From contig NC_084591.1 of the NCBI RefSeq assembly GCF_033807715.1, positions 49,529,415-49,593,414 of the forward strand: a stretch of DNA of 64,000 nucleotides. The letters run 5' to 3'. The stretch is from Cololabis saira. Lineage: Eukaryota > Chordata > Actinopteri > Beloniformes > Belonidae. The notes under the pieces are model-generated. The model had not been told where the DNA came from and made no database searches. It saw only the letters and a list, made by a program, of their open reading frames with translations. Positions 50,459 to 61,215 of the stretch are shown here, in pieces (position 1 is the first letter of the stretch; every line of letters starts with the position of its first letter). Position numbers and translations under genes: made by a program.

Positions 50459-50534
50459 CTGCATGTGGCTCTGCAGCGATGATGTGGAGGAGAAGCCGCG
50501 CTTGCACACGCTGCACTTAAATGGTTTGCTGGAG
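50459..50534 (-). CDS. znf423: znf423 exon D (copy 1): most of one finger
   Basis: The 76-bp exon reads (S)[18 protein letters not shown] then SLQSHMQ. The second His of this finger is at the start of exon E, so an intron splits the His pair. Acceptor CACCTCCAG|CTCCAGC, donor ATGCAG|GTAAAGCC; phase 2 in, 0 out. Sequence matches ZNF423 closely. The duplicate at 55157 has two extra codons. Confidence 0.93.
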
Positions 50535-50651
50535 CTGGAGGTGTGAAGAAAAAGAAAGACAAAACAACACAAAAAAGCAGAAAAAAAAAACGATCAAAAC
50601 CAAGCTTTGCACAGGTTTCCTCTTAACGTGTTCAGAAGCAGAAGCAGTTAC

Positions 50652-50735
50652 CTTCGTGTGTCTTGAGATGGATCTTCAGGTGGTCAGAGCGAGAGAAAGC
50701 AGCTTCACACTCCTGGCAACTGTACTTCTTATCTC
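50652..50735 (-). CDS. znf423: znf423 exon C (copy 1), 2-bp insertion at the donor
   Basis: It encodes (G)[18 protein letters not shown] then LKIHLKTH, one complete finger. Expected length is 82 bp for phase 1 in, 2 out. This copy is 84 bp because the end reads CACACGAAG|GTAACT where copy 2 has CACACAG|GTAACT, breaking the frame into exon D. Body correct, donor side damaged: probably a sequence error. Confidence 0.85.
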
Positions 50736-50865
50736 CTGCATCATTGGACAGTTTGATCACTGATGGTTATTTCAGAGAAAAGCTTCATTTCAGATGTTAA
50801 AATATCTTAAAACTCCAATCTAGACATGATAGTTCAGTATTAATATTAATATTATTAGTATCCTG

Positions 50866-51672
50866 TTAACCCTTGTACTGTCTTTGGGGTCAGAATGACC
50901 TGGTTCTCCCTGTTCCTTCTTTACGCCTGCTCTCTCCTTCCTTCCTTCCTTCTTTACTCCTTTCCTTCTTTCTTTCCTCCCTTCCCTCCTTCTTTTCTCC
51001 CCTTGTACATTCTTTCCTTGTTTTCTCCCTCCCTTCCTTCCTTCTTTCCTTCCTCCCTTCCTTCCTTCCTCTTTTCTCCCTTCCTTCTCCCGCTCTTCCC
51101 TCCCTCCCTCCTCCCTCCCTCCCTCCCTCCCTCCCTCCCTCCCTTCCTTCCTCCTTCCTTCCTTCCTTCCTTCCTTCCTTCCTTCTTCCCTTCCTTCCTT
51201 CCTTCCTCCTTCCTTCCTTCCTTCCTTCCTTCCTTCCTTCCTTCCTTCCTTCCTTCCCTTCCTTCCTTCCTTCCTTCCTTCCTTCTCCTTCCTCCTTCCT
51301 TCCTTCCTTCCTTCCTTCCTTCCTTCCTTCCTTCCTTCCTTCCTTCCTTCCTTCCTTCCTTCCTTCCTTCCTTCCTTCCTTCCTTCTTCCTTCCTTCCTT
51401 CCTTCCTTCCTTCCCTTCCTTCCTCCCTCCCTCCCTCCCTCCCTCCCTCCCTCCCTCCCTCCCTCCCTCCCTCCCTCCCTCCCTCCCTCCTCCCTCCCTC
51501 CCTCCCTCCCTCCCTCCCTCCCTTCCTTCCTTCCTTCCTTCCTTCTTCCTTCCTTCCTTCCTTCCTTCCTTCCCTTCCTTCCTTCCTCCTTCCTTCCTTC
51601 TTCCTCCCTCCCTTCCTTCCTTCCTTCCTTCCTTCCCTCCTTCCTTCCTCCGAAGACAGCACAAGGGGTTAA
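50866..51672. mobile_element. TTAA-flanked MITE expanded into a pyrimidine array (copy 1)
   Basis: The ends TTAACCCTTGTACTGTC and GAAGACAGCACAAGGGG (then TTAA) match the 34641 element. The core is about 700 bp of TTCC and CTCC repeats. It lies in the B-C intron and is duplicated at 55569-56340. Confidence 0.82.
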
Positions 51673-51678
51673 ATTATG

Positions 51679-51885
51679 GTTTACAGTTTAAGATTCCCAG
51701 AATATTCTAATTTTTTGAGTTAGGGATATTTGAGTTTTCTTAACCTGTAAACCATGATCAGGCAATATTAAAATAATAAAAGACTTGCAATATTTCAGTT
51801 GATTTGTAATGAATCCAGAATGTATGACATTTTTGTAATTGCATTACAGAAAATCACAATATTGTAATTTCCTGAGACAGTCCTG
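51679..51885. mobile_element. TA-type palindromic MITE fragment (copy 1)
   Basis: It ends TTTCCTGAGACAGTCCTG, matching the 25157 family; the left tip is missing. Duplicated at 56345-56551. Confidence 0.75.
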
Positions 51886-51986
51886 AAGAGTTCCAGCCAA
51901 CCAGGGCTCTGTAAAAGGTTCCATGTCACCACAGTGAATGAGAGCAGTGAAAACCCTCCAGCATCAAAGGTGTAAGGTGTTTGTAC

Positions 51987-52110
51987 CGGTGTGCAGCTTC
52001 ACGTGGCGGTCTCTGCTCCTCTTGTGTTTGAAGAGACGGCTGCAGAAGGTGCACTTGAAGGCAGCTTGTCGCTGTGGATCTGCTCGTGTCTCTTCAGGTA
52101 ACTCAGGCGG
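51987..52110 (-). CDS. znf423: znf423 exon B (copy 1), 1-bp frameshift
   Basis: Same exon as 56652-56776 but 124 bp instead of 125: a G is missing in the SDKLPFK coding part (CTGCCTTC against CTGCCCTTC). This shifts the frame before the CTFC .. H finger. Splice sites are unchanged. The intact version is copy 2. Confidence 0.88.
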
Positions 52111-52200
52111 CTGAAGGGGACGGGAGGAGATGGAGGCGATGCCAATGAGTCTGAACCATGACAACCGTTTACTGCTCATTCAAACATCAGCCACGGGCCA

Positions 52201-52700
52201 NNNNNNNNNNNNNNNNNNNNNNNNNNNNNNNNNNNNNNNNNNNNNNNNNNNNNNNNNNNNNNNNNNNNNNNNNNNNNNNNNNNNNNNNNNNNNNNNNNNN
52301 NNNNNNNNNNNNNNNNNNNNNNNNNNNNNNNNNNNNNNNNNNNNNNNNNNNNNNNNNNNNNNNNNNNNNNNNNNNNNNNNNNNNNNNNNNNNNNNNNNNN
52401 NNNNNNNNNNNNNNNNNNNNNNNNNNNNNNNNNNNNNNNNNNNNNNNNNNNNNNNNNNNNNNNNNNNNNNNNNNNNNNNNNNNNNNNNNNNNNNNNNNNN
52501 NNNNNNNNNNNNNNNNNNNNNNNNNNNNNNNNNNNNNNNNNNNNNNNNNNNNNNNNNNNNNNNNNNNNNNNNNNNNNNNNNNNNNNNNNNNNNNNNNNNN
52601 NNNNNNNNNNNNNNNNNNNNNNNNNNNNNNNNNNNNNNNNNNNNNNNNNNNNNNNNNNNNNNNNNNNNNNNNNNNNNNNNNNNNNNNNNNNNNNNNNNNN
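52201..52700. other. Assembly gap (500 N)
   Basis: Exactly 500 N characters, a standard placeholder for a gap of unknown size. The left edge falls at ACGGGCCA, which is continued as ACGGGCCAGAGCC in the second copy at 56860. The right edge is in a GGAA array. Confidence 0.99.
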
Positions 52701-54690
52701 GAAGGAAGGAAGGAAGGAAGGAAGGAAGGAAGGAAGGAAGAGAGGTAAGGGAAGGAAGGAAGGAAGGAAGGAAGGAAGGAAGGAAGGAAGGAAGGAAGGA
52801 AGGAAGGAAGGAAGGAAGGAAGGAAGGAGGGAAGGAAGGAAGGAAGGAAGGAAGGAAGGAAGGAAGGAAGGAAGGAAGGAGGAAGGAAGGAAGGAAGGAG
52901 GTAAGGAAGGAAGGAAGGAAGGAAGGAAGGAAGGAAGAGAAGGAAGGAAGGAAGGAAGGAAGGAAGGAGGTAAGGAAGGAAGGAAGGAAGGAGGTAGGAA
53001 GGAAGGAAGGAAGGAAGGAAGGAAGGAAGGAAGGAAGGAAGGAAGGAAGGAAGGAAGGAAGGAAGGAAGGAAGGAGGGCAGTACTTGTGTTTGCGGTTGG
53101 CGTGCTGGGTCTCTATATGCGTGAGGAAGGAAGGAAGGAAGGAAGGAAGGAAGGAAGGAAGGAAGGAAGGAGGTAAGGAAGGAAGGAAGGAAGGAAGGAA
53201 GGAGGTAAGGAAGGAAGGAAGGAAGGAAGGAAGGAAGGAAGGAAGGAAGGAAGGAAGGAAGGAGGAGGTAAGGAAGGAAGGAAGGAAGGAAGGAAGGAAG
53301 GAAGGAAGGAAGGAAGGAAGGAGGTAAGGAAGGAAGGAAGGAAGGAAGGAAGGAAGGAAGGAAGGAAGGAAGGAGGTAAGGAAGGAAGAAGGAAGGAAGG
53401 AAGGAGGTAAGGAAGGAGGTAAGGAAGGAGGGCAGTACTTGTGTTTGCGGTTGGCGTGCTGGGTCTCTATATGCGTGAGGAAGGAAGGAAGGAAGGAAGG
53501 AAGGAAGGAAGGAAGGAGGTAAGGAAGGAAGGAAGGAAGGAAGGAAGGAAGGAAGGAAGGAAGGAAGGAAGGAAGGAAGGAAGGAAGGAGGTAAGGAAGG
53601 AAGGAAGGAAGGAAGGAAGGAAGGAAGGAAGGAAGGAAGGAAGGAAGGAAGGAAGGTAGGAAGGAGGTAAGGAAGGAAGGAAGGAAGGAAGGATGGAAGG
53701 AAGGAAGGAAGGAAGGAAGGAAGGAGGTAAGGAAGGAAGGAAGGAAGGAGGTAAGGAAGGAAGGAAGGAAGGAAGGAAGGAAGGAAGGAGGAAGGAAGGA
53801 AGGAGGGCAGTACTTGTGTTTGCGGTTGGCGTGCTGGGTCTCTATATGCGTGAGGAAGGAAGGAAGGAAGGAAGGAAGGAAGAAGGAAGGAAGGAAGGAG
53901 GTAGGAAGGAAGGAGGAAGGAAGGAAGGAAGGAGGAGGTAAGGAGGAAGGAAGGGGAAGGATGGTTAGGAAGGAAGGAAGGAAGGTAGGTTGGAAGGAAG
54001 GAAGGAGGAAGGAAGGAAGGATGGAGGAAAGGAAGGAAGGAAGGTGGTAAGGAAGGAAGGAAGGAAGGATGGAAGGAAGGAAGGAAGGAAGAAGGGAAGG
54101 AAGGAGGTAAGGAAGAAGGAAGGAAGGAAGGAAGGAAGAAGGAAGGAAGGAGGTAAGGAAGGAGGTAAGGAAGGAGGTAAGGAAGGAGGTAGGAAGGAAA
54201 GGGAGGTAAGGAAGGTGGTTAGGAGTGAGGTATGGAAGGGTGGTAAGGAAGGTGGTAGGAGGAGGTAGGGAGGAAGGTTGTTGGATGTGGTAGGTAGGAG
54301 GTAGGAGGAGTAGATGAGGATGGGCAGTTATTGTGTTTGGGTTGGGTTGTGCTGGTTGATGTGGTTGGAAGGAAGGAAGGGAAGGAAGGAAGGAAGGAAG
54401 GAGGATGTGTAATGGAGGGTGTTTAGGAAGGTGGTGGAAGGAGGTGTAGGAGGAGGTAAGGAAGGTTGGGTAGTATTGTGTTTGCGGTGGTTGTTAGTTG
54501 TGTGGTCTGAGTGGTGAGGAAGTGAAGGAAGGAGGTTGTGATTAAGGAAGGAGGTAAGGAAGGAAGGTTGGAAGGAGGTAAGGAGGAGGAGGTAAGGAAG
54601 GAGGTAAGGAAGGAGGTTAAGGAAGGAGGTATGAAGAGGTACTAGTTACATCATTACTTAACTTACCTTTCCATTCCTGGAGGTAAGGAA
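52701..54690. repeat. Second GGAA/GGTAAG array with exon E end copies
   Basis: The same architecture as 47407-50030. Clear exon-end inserts lie at about 53079, 53433 and 53808 (all the CTATATG variant), with degraded ones near 54325 and 54470. From about 53900 the sequence becomes irregular with many single-base differences, suggesting low consensus quality. Confidence 0.88.
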
Positions 54691-54701
54691 TGAGGCAGTA
54701 C

Positions 54702-54998
54702 TTGTGTTTGCGGTGGCGTGCTTCGTCTCGATGTTCCGTTACAGCTGTTGCTTCGTCCAGCTAACTCCTCCGACTTGCTTCCTGTCCCTTCTTCTACATC
54801 TACATCTCAGTTAGCTCTCTCTCTTGCTCCGGTCACGACTTCCTGGGGGTCGTCGGGTCAGCACGTGCTTCCTCCAGCTCGTCCTTCTGGCTGAACAGTC
54901 TCGCAGTAATCACACATGCTACAGGTCCCCTCCTCCCTTCCCTTCTCCCTCCTTCCCTCTCGCTCCGCAGAGCCAGATGTTCTCTGTTCTTGCGTGAG
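54702..54998 (-). pseudogene. znf423: znf423 exon E (copy 2), scrambled
   Basis: Parts of exon E are recognisable: the donor end (CACAA|GTACTG), the segment around CACGTGCTGACCCGACG, and [13 protein letters not shown] near 54960-54985. In between, about 100 bp no longer encode the second finger, and several 1-2 bp indels break the frame. It is more likely poor assembly of the exon at 50036 than a true pseudogene. Confidence 0.75.
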
Positions 54999-55156
54999 CT
55001 GAGCTGAATGCCAAAGCAGAAAGTAGTAAACAGTGAAATCATCGTCAGAAGAAAGGGTGATTATTTGCCTTGGTTTACGAGTAACGTTGGGAGCAATAAT
55101 CACAGGAGAAGCAGAGATAAAGCAGAGTAATAACACAGTGAGTTAAACGGCTTTAC

Positions 55157-55238
55157 CTGCATGTGGCTCTGCAGCTGCAGCGATGATGTGGAGGAGAAGC
55201 CGCGCTTGCACACGCTGCACTTAAATGGTTTGCTGGAG
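55157..55238 (-). CDS. znf423: znf423 exon D (copy 2), 6-bp in-frame insertion
   Basis: As 50459-50534 but with CTGCAGCTGCAG in place of CTGCAG, giving [10 protein letters not shown]. This lengthens the Cys-to-His spacing of the finger by two residues, which would distort it. Splice sites are identical. Probably an allelic or sequencing difference. Confidence 0.85.
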
Positions 55239-55354
55239 CTGGAGGTGTGAAGAAAAAGAAAGACAAAACAACACAAAAAAGCAGAAAAAAAAACGATCAA
55301 AACCAAGCTTTGCACAGGTTTCCTCATAACGTGTTCAGAAGCAGAAGCAGTTAC

Positions 55355-55438
55355 CTGTGTGTCTTGAGATGGATCTTCAGGTGGTCAGAGCGAGAGAGAA
55401 AGCAGCTTCACACTCCTGGCAACTGTACTTCTTATCTC
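55355..55438 (-). CDS. znf423: znf423 exon C (copy 2), 2-bp frameshift in the finger
   Basis: The donor side is intact (CACACAG|GTAACT), but the body has GAGAGAGAAAG where copy 1 has GAGAGAAAG, adding 2 bp and shifting the frame at AAFSRSDH. It is complementary to copy 1, where the body is right and the donor side wrong. Confidence 0.85.
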
Positions 55439-55568
55439 CTGCATCATTGGACAGTTTGATCACTGATGGTTATTTCAGAGAAAAGCTTCATTTCAGATGT
55501 TAAAATATCTTAAAACTCCAATCTAGACATGATAGTTCAGTATTAATATTAATATTATTAGTATCCTG

Positions 55569-56340
55569 TTAACCCTGTGTACTGTCTTTGGGTCAGAATG
55601 ACCTGGTTCTCCTGTTCCTTCTTTACGCCTGCTCTCTCCTTCCTTCCTTCCTTCTTTACTCCTTTCCTTCTTTCTTTCTCCCCTTCCTTCCTTCTTTTCT
55701 CCCCTTGTACATTCTTTCCTTGTTTTCTCCCTCCCTTCCTTCCTTCTTTCCTTCCTCCCTTCCTTCCTTCCTCTTTTCTCCCTTCCTTCTCCCGCTCTTC
55801 CCTCCCTCCCTCCCTCCCTCCCTCCCTCCCTCCCTCCCTCCCCTCCCTCCTCTTCCTTCCTTCCTTCCTTCCTTCCTTCCTTCCTTCCTTCCTTCCTTCC
55901 TTCCTTCCTTCCTTCCTTCCTTCCTTCCTCTTCCTTCCTTCCTTCCTTCCTTCCCCTTCCTTCCTTCCTTCCTTCCTTCCTTCCTTCCTTCCTTCCTTCC
56001 TTCCTTCCTTCCTTCCTTCCTTCCTTCCTTCCTTCCTTCCTTCCTTCCTTCCTTCCTTCCTTCCTTCCTTCCTTCCTTCCTTCCTTCCTTCCCTCCCTCC
56101 CTCCCTCCCTCCCTCCCTCCCTCCCTCCCTCCCTCCCTCCCTCGCCTCCCTCCTCCCTCCCTCCCTCCCTCCCTCCCTCCCTCCCTCCCTTCCTTCCTTC
56201 CTTCCTTCCTTCCTTCCTTCCTTCCTTCCTTCCTTCCTTCCTTCCTTCCTTCCTTCCTTCCTTCCTTCCTTCCTCCCTCCCTTCCTTCCTTCCTTCCTTC
56301 CTTCCCTCCTTCCTTCCTCCGAAGACAGCACAAGGGTTAA
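55569..56340. mobile_element. TTAA-flanked MITE with pyrimidine array (copy 2)
   Basis: Duplicate of 50866-51672 with different TTCC and CTCC tract lengths. The right end GAAGACAGCACAAGGG|TTAA is intact here. Confidence 0.82.
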
Positions 56341-56344
56341 ATTA

Positions 56345-56551
56345 TGGTTTACAGTTTAAGATTCCCAGAATATTCTAATTTTTTGAGTTAGGATATTTGA
56401 GTTTTCTTAACCTGTAAACCATGATCAGCAATATTAAAATAATAAAAGACTTGCAATATTTCAGTTGATTTGTAATGAATCCAGAATGTATGACATTTTT
56501 GTAATTGCATTACAGAAAATCACAATATTGTAATTTCCTGAGACAGTCCTG
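56345..56551. mobile_element. TA-type palindromic MITE fragment (copy 2)
   Basis: Duplicate of 51679-51885, near-identical. Confidence 0.75.
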
Positions 56552-56651
56552 AAGAGTTCCAGCCAACCAGGGCTCTGTAAAAGGTTCCATGTCACCACAG
56601 TGAATGAGAGCAGTGAAAACCCTCCAGCATCAAAGGTGTAAGTGTTTGTAC

Positions 56652-56776
56652 CGGTGTGCAGCTTCACGTGGCGGTCTCTGCTCCTCTTGTGTTTGAAGAG
56701 ACGGCTGCAGAAGGTGCACTTGAAGGGCAGCTTGTCGCTGTGGATCTGCTCGTGTCTCTTCAGGTAACTCAGGCGG
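56652..56776 (-). CDS. znf423: znf423 exon B (copy 2, intact): finger end and one finger
   Basis: The 125-bp exon encodes (S)[19 protein letters not shown], giving the His pair of the finger begun in exon A, then the full finger [17 protein letters not shown] .. H and TG. Acceptor CCCCTTCAG|CCGCC, donor CACACCG|GTACAAAC; phase 2 in, 1 out. It reads on into exon C as TGDKKYSC, as in ZNF423. Confidence 0.95.
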
Positions 56777-56859
56777 CTGAAGGGGACGGGAGGAGATGGA
56801 GGCGATGCCAATGAGTCTGAACCATGACAACCGTTTACTGCTCATTCAAACATCAGCCC

Positions 56860-57475
56860 ACGGGCCAGAGCCCAACATTTCACTGGTCAGCACCACTCAA
56901 GGTGACCAAACTTACTTGTGATTTTTGAAAAGATCCATGTCTATAGATGTCTATAGATGATATTCTGGTATGATAACCTTCCTGAGTGGCAGCTGGATCA
57001 GAGTTATCAGCTCATGAAGTTACCAGCCCCTTCAGAAAATTACATTTTAGATGCTGCTGCATATCCTGGTTTAGACTCATGTACAGGAAATTCATTGAAG
57101 CTAAGATGTGAATCTTTCTGACCAACATAGAGGTCACTGCAGCTCTTTAAACTACAAACACACATTTTTACACCATTTTCACCTAAATGATATACTATCT
57201 TTTATTCCTGTGTCATCTAGGAACACAGAGACACAAAATACAAAAACTGGAATACTCACAGGACCATAAGGATTCAGGAAATGTATAATACACCCAATTT
57301 AGAATCATCAATTAACCTGAAGGGGGTTTTAACTTCATGAGCTGATAACTCTGATCCAGCTGCCACTCAGGAAGGTTTTCAGACCAGAATATCATCTACA
57401 GACATGGATCTGTTCAAAAATCATAAGTACGTTTGGTCACCTAGAGTGGTCTGATATCTGGTCTGGAACATGGAC
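56860..57475. mobile_element. Long-TIR element, inverted relative to 46055-47385
   Basis: The left arm (GGTCAGCACCACTCAAGGTG .. CAGCTCATGAAGTT) matches the right arm of the 46055-47385 element reversed. The right part (AACTTCATGAGCTGATAACT .. GGTCTGGAACATGGAC) matches that element's left arm reversed. Shared interior near 57225-57310. Part of the interior is deleted compared with the first copy. Confidence 0.72.
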
Positions 57476-57775
57476 TACATGTGTCATATCCAGCCCTCCA
57501 AAGTGATCAACAAGTAACAACCAGTGTGCACACTTCAGTACAGTCAGAAACCCTAAGCATTAGCTTTTAATGGATTTAAAAAACAAATCACGATAAGAAG
57601 AAGAAATAAAAAGGTTAAAATGTTAGTGGCTCACATATCTTAACCACATCTCCATTTTAACCAGTGCGTTATTAGAAACCATTATTACCCAACTGCCTTG
57701 TAGCATCATTATATCAGTTTACCATTAGTTTAAGACTTATAACTTATTACCATTCAGTCTGAAAGCTGAGATAAA

Positions 57776-57859
<84 letters not shown>

Positions 57860-58268
57860 AAGAAATGATAGGTTATAATTTTAAAGTAATTCAATAATAA
57901 AGAAACTCTACATTAAATCACTTGTTCACTTTATCAAACATTGTCTAACCACATTTAGTTTTAAAAGGCAAGAGGCAGTCTAAGCATTTAAGGGGTAAAA
58001 AGCGTGTGCACATCAAAGAGAGGCTGATGGAAACAGCAGCTCTGTTAGAAGTTCTAACTGTACAGGACGAGAGAGACAGCTGTTCTTAAATTGGTCTGGA
58101 CTGATCCCTGGAGACGTTAGTGAGGAGAAGTATTCACCTCATTCCCTTTACTGCTGCCTCTGTTCCACATGATCACATGTTTCCTCCGGATAATACCAAC
58201 TACACTTATTCTACACACACATCACAATCTAAAAAAACTAAACACCTAAATGTGACATGACATTATTA
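57476..58268. other. A-B intron sequence with (TA)n
   Basis: A TA run of about 80 bp lies at 57777-57856. The rest is AT-rich with no feature recognised. Confidence 0.6.
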
Positions 58269-59082
58269 TTCAGAATCAAGGGTGTAACAATATATCGTGC
58301 CACAAAATGTTTGCGATACAAAAACGTCCCGATACGTGTCGTGGAGGTGCCAAACTGTATTGTGATATTGGGTTCCAGTGTACTTTAATGTCCCTCAACA
58401 GTGTAGGATTTTAGAACATCAACACAGCACCTAGTGCCGTACTGTGGCGTATCACTCCGCCCAATCTAAAACAGACTAATCACTACAGATAAACTGACTA
58501 GTGTCATTATAGTCCTGATTTACATCAGAATATAATGAATATATTTATTAAATAATGAACCCTGAATTACCAAAATAAACTTCTTAACAAAAATAAATCT
58601 CCTCTTACACTTATAAGGTGAGCATGAATCAATCTTTTTTATGATGTAAAATTGTATGTATTTATTTACTTTTATTTATTTATTTAATTTTAGTTAAATT
58701 TCTGGAAAAGAAAAAAGTAAAATCATACATGAGAGAAACTATTCAGTTTGTGGCTAAATATTTGTACTTGTCTGAAACTGAAGATGCATAATGCAAACCT
58801 GACATTTACTTTCAGTTCAGTTTGTGGAAAATGGTTGGCCTGGCTTTCTCTTTAAAACTTAAACAGTTATAAAGCATTACAAACTGTAACAATAGGGCAA
58901 ACGTACAGCATTGTTTTGTATTTTGTGTCTTTCAAATAAAAGACCATTTTTTCCAGTCATAGTTCCTCATTCAAGGTTGTTAAAAAAAATACTGTTATAA
59001 TATCGTATCGTTATCGTGACCTCAATATCGTGTATCGTACCGTATCGTGAGATTAGTGTATCGTTACACCCCTACTCAGAAT
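58269..59082. mobile_element. hAT-like element ending 60 bp from exon A
   Basis: The body is 58277-59074. Ends CAAGGGTGTAACAATA and, reversed, TAGGGGTGTAACGATACAC with repeated ATCGTATCG motifs. Flanks TTCAGAAT (58269-58276) and CTCAGAAT (59075-59082) form an 8-bp duplication with one mismatch. Confidence 0.83.
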
Positions 59083-59134
59083 TCACTTGTACTCTGGATC
59101 AGTGGAGAGCCAGGTGCATCATGGGAGCAGGTAC

Positions 59135-59312
59135 CTGAAGGACTTGTCGCAGAACTGGCAGGGGTAGGGCAGCCCCGCTCCTCCCTCCTCCTCCCCGCCC
59201 GTGGCCATGCCCAGGTCACAGCAGCCGTCCGGCAGCTGGGACGGAGACGCCACGTCCTTACTGGACGGGGAGGACGGAACCCAGGACAGACCGGCCAGGT
59301 CATCGTCCCCGT
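59135..59312 (-). CDS. znf423: znf423 exon A: acidic/Ser-Pro segment and start of a finger
   Basis: The 178-bp exon reads [20 protein letters not shown], then a Gly/Glu run, then [13 protein letters not shown], the Cys half of a finger completed in exon B. Acceptor CTCTCCTAG|ACGGGG, donor CTTCAG|GTACCTG; phase 1 in, 2 out. It matches ZNF423 just after its first finger. This is the most 5' exon found; the exon for the first finger and the start codon are presumably beyond the window. Function: znf423 is a nuclear multi-finger regulator that in vertebrates partners SMADs in BMP signalling, binds and restrains EBF proteins, and assists retinoic acid receptors. Confidence 0.93.
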
Positions 59313-59344
59313 CTAGGAGAGGAAGCAGAGGAACGCTTATTTCT

Positions 59345-60110
59345 TATGAATGAATGAATGAATGAAGTTTATTCAGTCATGACAACACAAAACATTACAC
59401 CAAAAAAAAAAAAAAGCATTAACATTTCACACCAAACCAATAATCATGTGTTGAACAATGACTGAAAAGGCTGAAGCAAACTGCTTATAAAAGCCTATCC
59501 TTTATTATTAACTACCGACCTCCAGAAAACCAAAAAGAGAATAGAAAAGCAAAGAAACAACAGAAAAGCAAAGAAATATTAACAGATAGTCAATCGCACT
59601 TATAAGCTTCAAAAATAGCTTTACAAACCATTTTCTTAAAACCAAAAGAGAATGACATGTTTTTAAGATTATGTTGGCATCATTCCAGAATTTAACTCCA
59701 GTAATGGAGACTCGTCTCCTTTTCAGACCTTTTTTAGATTTTTGTTCAGTAAAATTGCAGACACCTCTAAGATTATAACGAGTTTCCTGAATTGAAAAGA
59801 ACCTCTGTATTGAGTCAGGGAGCATTCTGATTTTGCTCCCTGCATGATTTTATAATAAAACAAATCATAAAATGTATCTAAGCGTACTCTTAAAGAAAAC
59901 TGTGCAATGTTATGGATAAGTCCTGAATGCAGGTATTGTGACGTAGAATTGTCAAATTGGTTTAATTCCCCGCACGAATTGTTACAGATTACTTTTGTAA
60001 TACTGTATTTGACCCGGTCTTTGTACGTTTTGACCGTATAGAAATGTAATTCTTGCCATTGTAAGAATGAGATGAACCTGCTGGGTCTACTGCCCTTACT
60101 TTTTAACAAC
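59345..60110 (-). mobile_element. LINE 3' portion with (TTCA)n tail
   Basis: On the minus strand a frame reads LQWQELHFYTVKTYKDRVKY .. and, after a frameshift, RYNLRGVCNF .. RRVSITGVKFWNDAN, the C-terminal style of Rex1/RTE-like LINEs. The tail is ATTCATTCATTCATTC at 59347-59365. It lies upstream of exon A in the same orientation as the gene. Confidence 0.65.
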
Positions 60111-61215
60111 TTGTGCTTTTTATTATTTTACCTCTTTTCTTATCATTTTATTTCATTTTATTAGTTATTTACTGTTTAATTGTGTCTTGCCGCTTTTAAT
60201 GCTGATGTAAAGCACTTTGAATGACCTGGTGTTGAGTTGTTCTATACGAATAAACTTGCCTTGCTACAACAAAACAAACTAACATTTCTACAAAGGTAAG
60301 GGATTTGAAATAAAGAGACGGGTGAACTCAAACGGGATAAACGAGCGCGTTGTTCTGATTTTAAGGAAAAGTTGAATGTTCCTTCGAAAGCTAAAAGGGA
60401 CGGGAGGAAACCTGTAGGAGTTGAAATGAGGAAAAAAACACAATATAAACCAAATAATAGCATTTATTCTGGTAACACAAACAAGTACACACGGAAGAAA
60501 AAAAAGGTTGCAAAGATAAAGAGAAAGTGAAACAGGAAAGAAGAGAGATGCACTCTGGCAGTGGCAACATCTAAATAGAAAAGCTCCAAGAACTACGAAT
60601 CCCCGACGGAGCTCAGAAATAAGGACAGAGTGTATTTTCTCTCCCTTCATCCTCCCTCTGCAGCCATCCCTCGTTCCATCCCTCCCCTCCCTCCATCCGT
60701 CCCCCAGGACCATAGATCCGCCTCATCATATTTTCATTAGGGCCTTGGCAGATTGAAACGTCGGAAAAGCGATTAGGAGATGTGGAGAGCCGAGCGGAAA
60801 GATGGCGATATTCTCTCCCTTTATCTGTCGTACATTGGTGATTATGCAGAGCTCCTTGCCTTTTTTTCCCTCTCCCTTCTCCCCCTCTTGTGTCGTCTCT
60901 CACAAAGGCGACAAAAAGGCCATGACTCCTTTAATAGACACTTCAGAATGGATTTGAGGTGACAAAAGAAAGCGCTGAATAATGCTTGATATTGTTCCGT
61001 TCTCTTTGTGTGCCCTGCAGCAGCACAGTGAGGCCAGAAACGGAGCAAAAGAAATGGAAAAAAGGAGACAAGGCAGGCTTGTTTTTTGCTTTTATTTTAT
61101 GCAATAGCTCCATGAACTCGGGCGGCAACCAATACAAAGAAAAGAAAACAAGGAAACTTGAACAAGTGAACAGATAAAGAGGAAAATGTCAGATACGACT
61201 TTGATGGAGACACTG
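60111..61215. other. Upstream intron, candidate conserved non-coding DNA
   Basis: 60720-61060 looks like single-copy sequence without repeat marks, with phrases such as CATATTTTCATTAGGGCCTT and TAATAGACACTTCAGAATGG. Vertebrate znf423 introns are known for conserved enhancers, so this is a candidate. Conservation cannot be tested here. Confidence 0.35.

Noticed and set aside
50036..56862. A real tandem duplication of znf423 exons B-E
   Set aside because: The left block ends at the N gap, each copy has separate indels, and the arrays are known to confuse assembly. Kept only as a less likely option.
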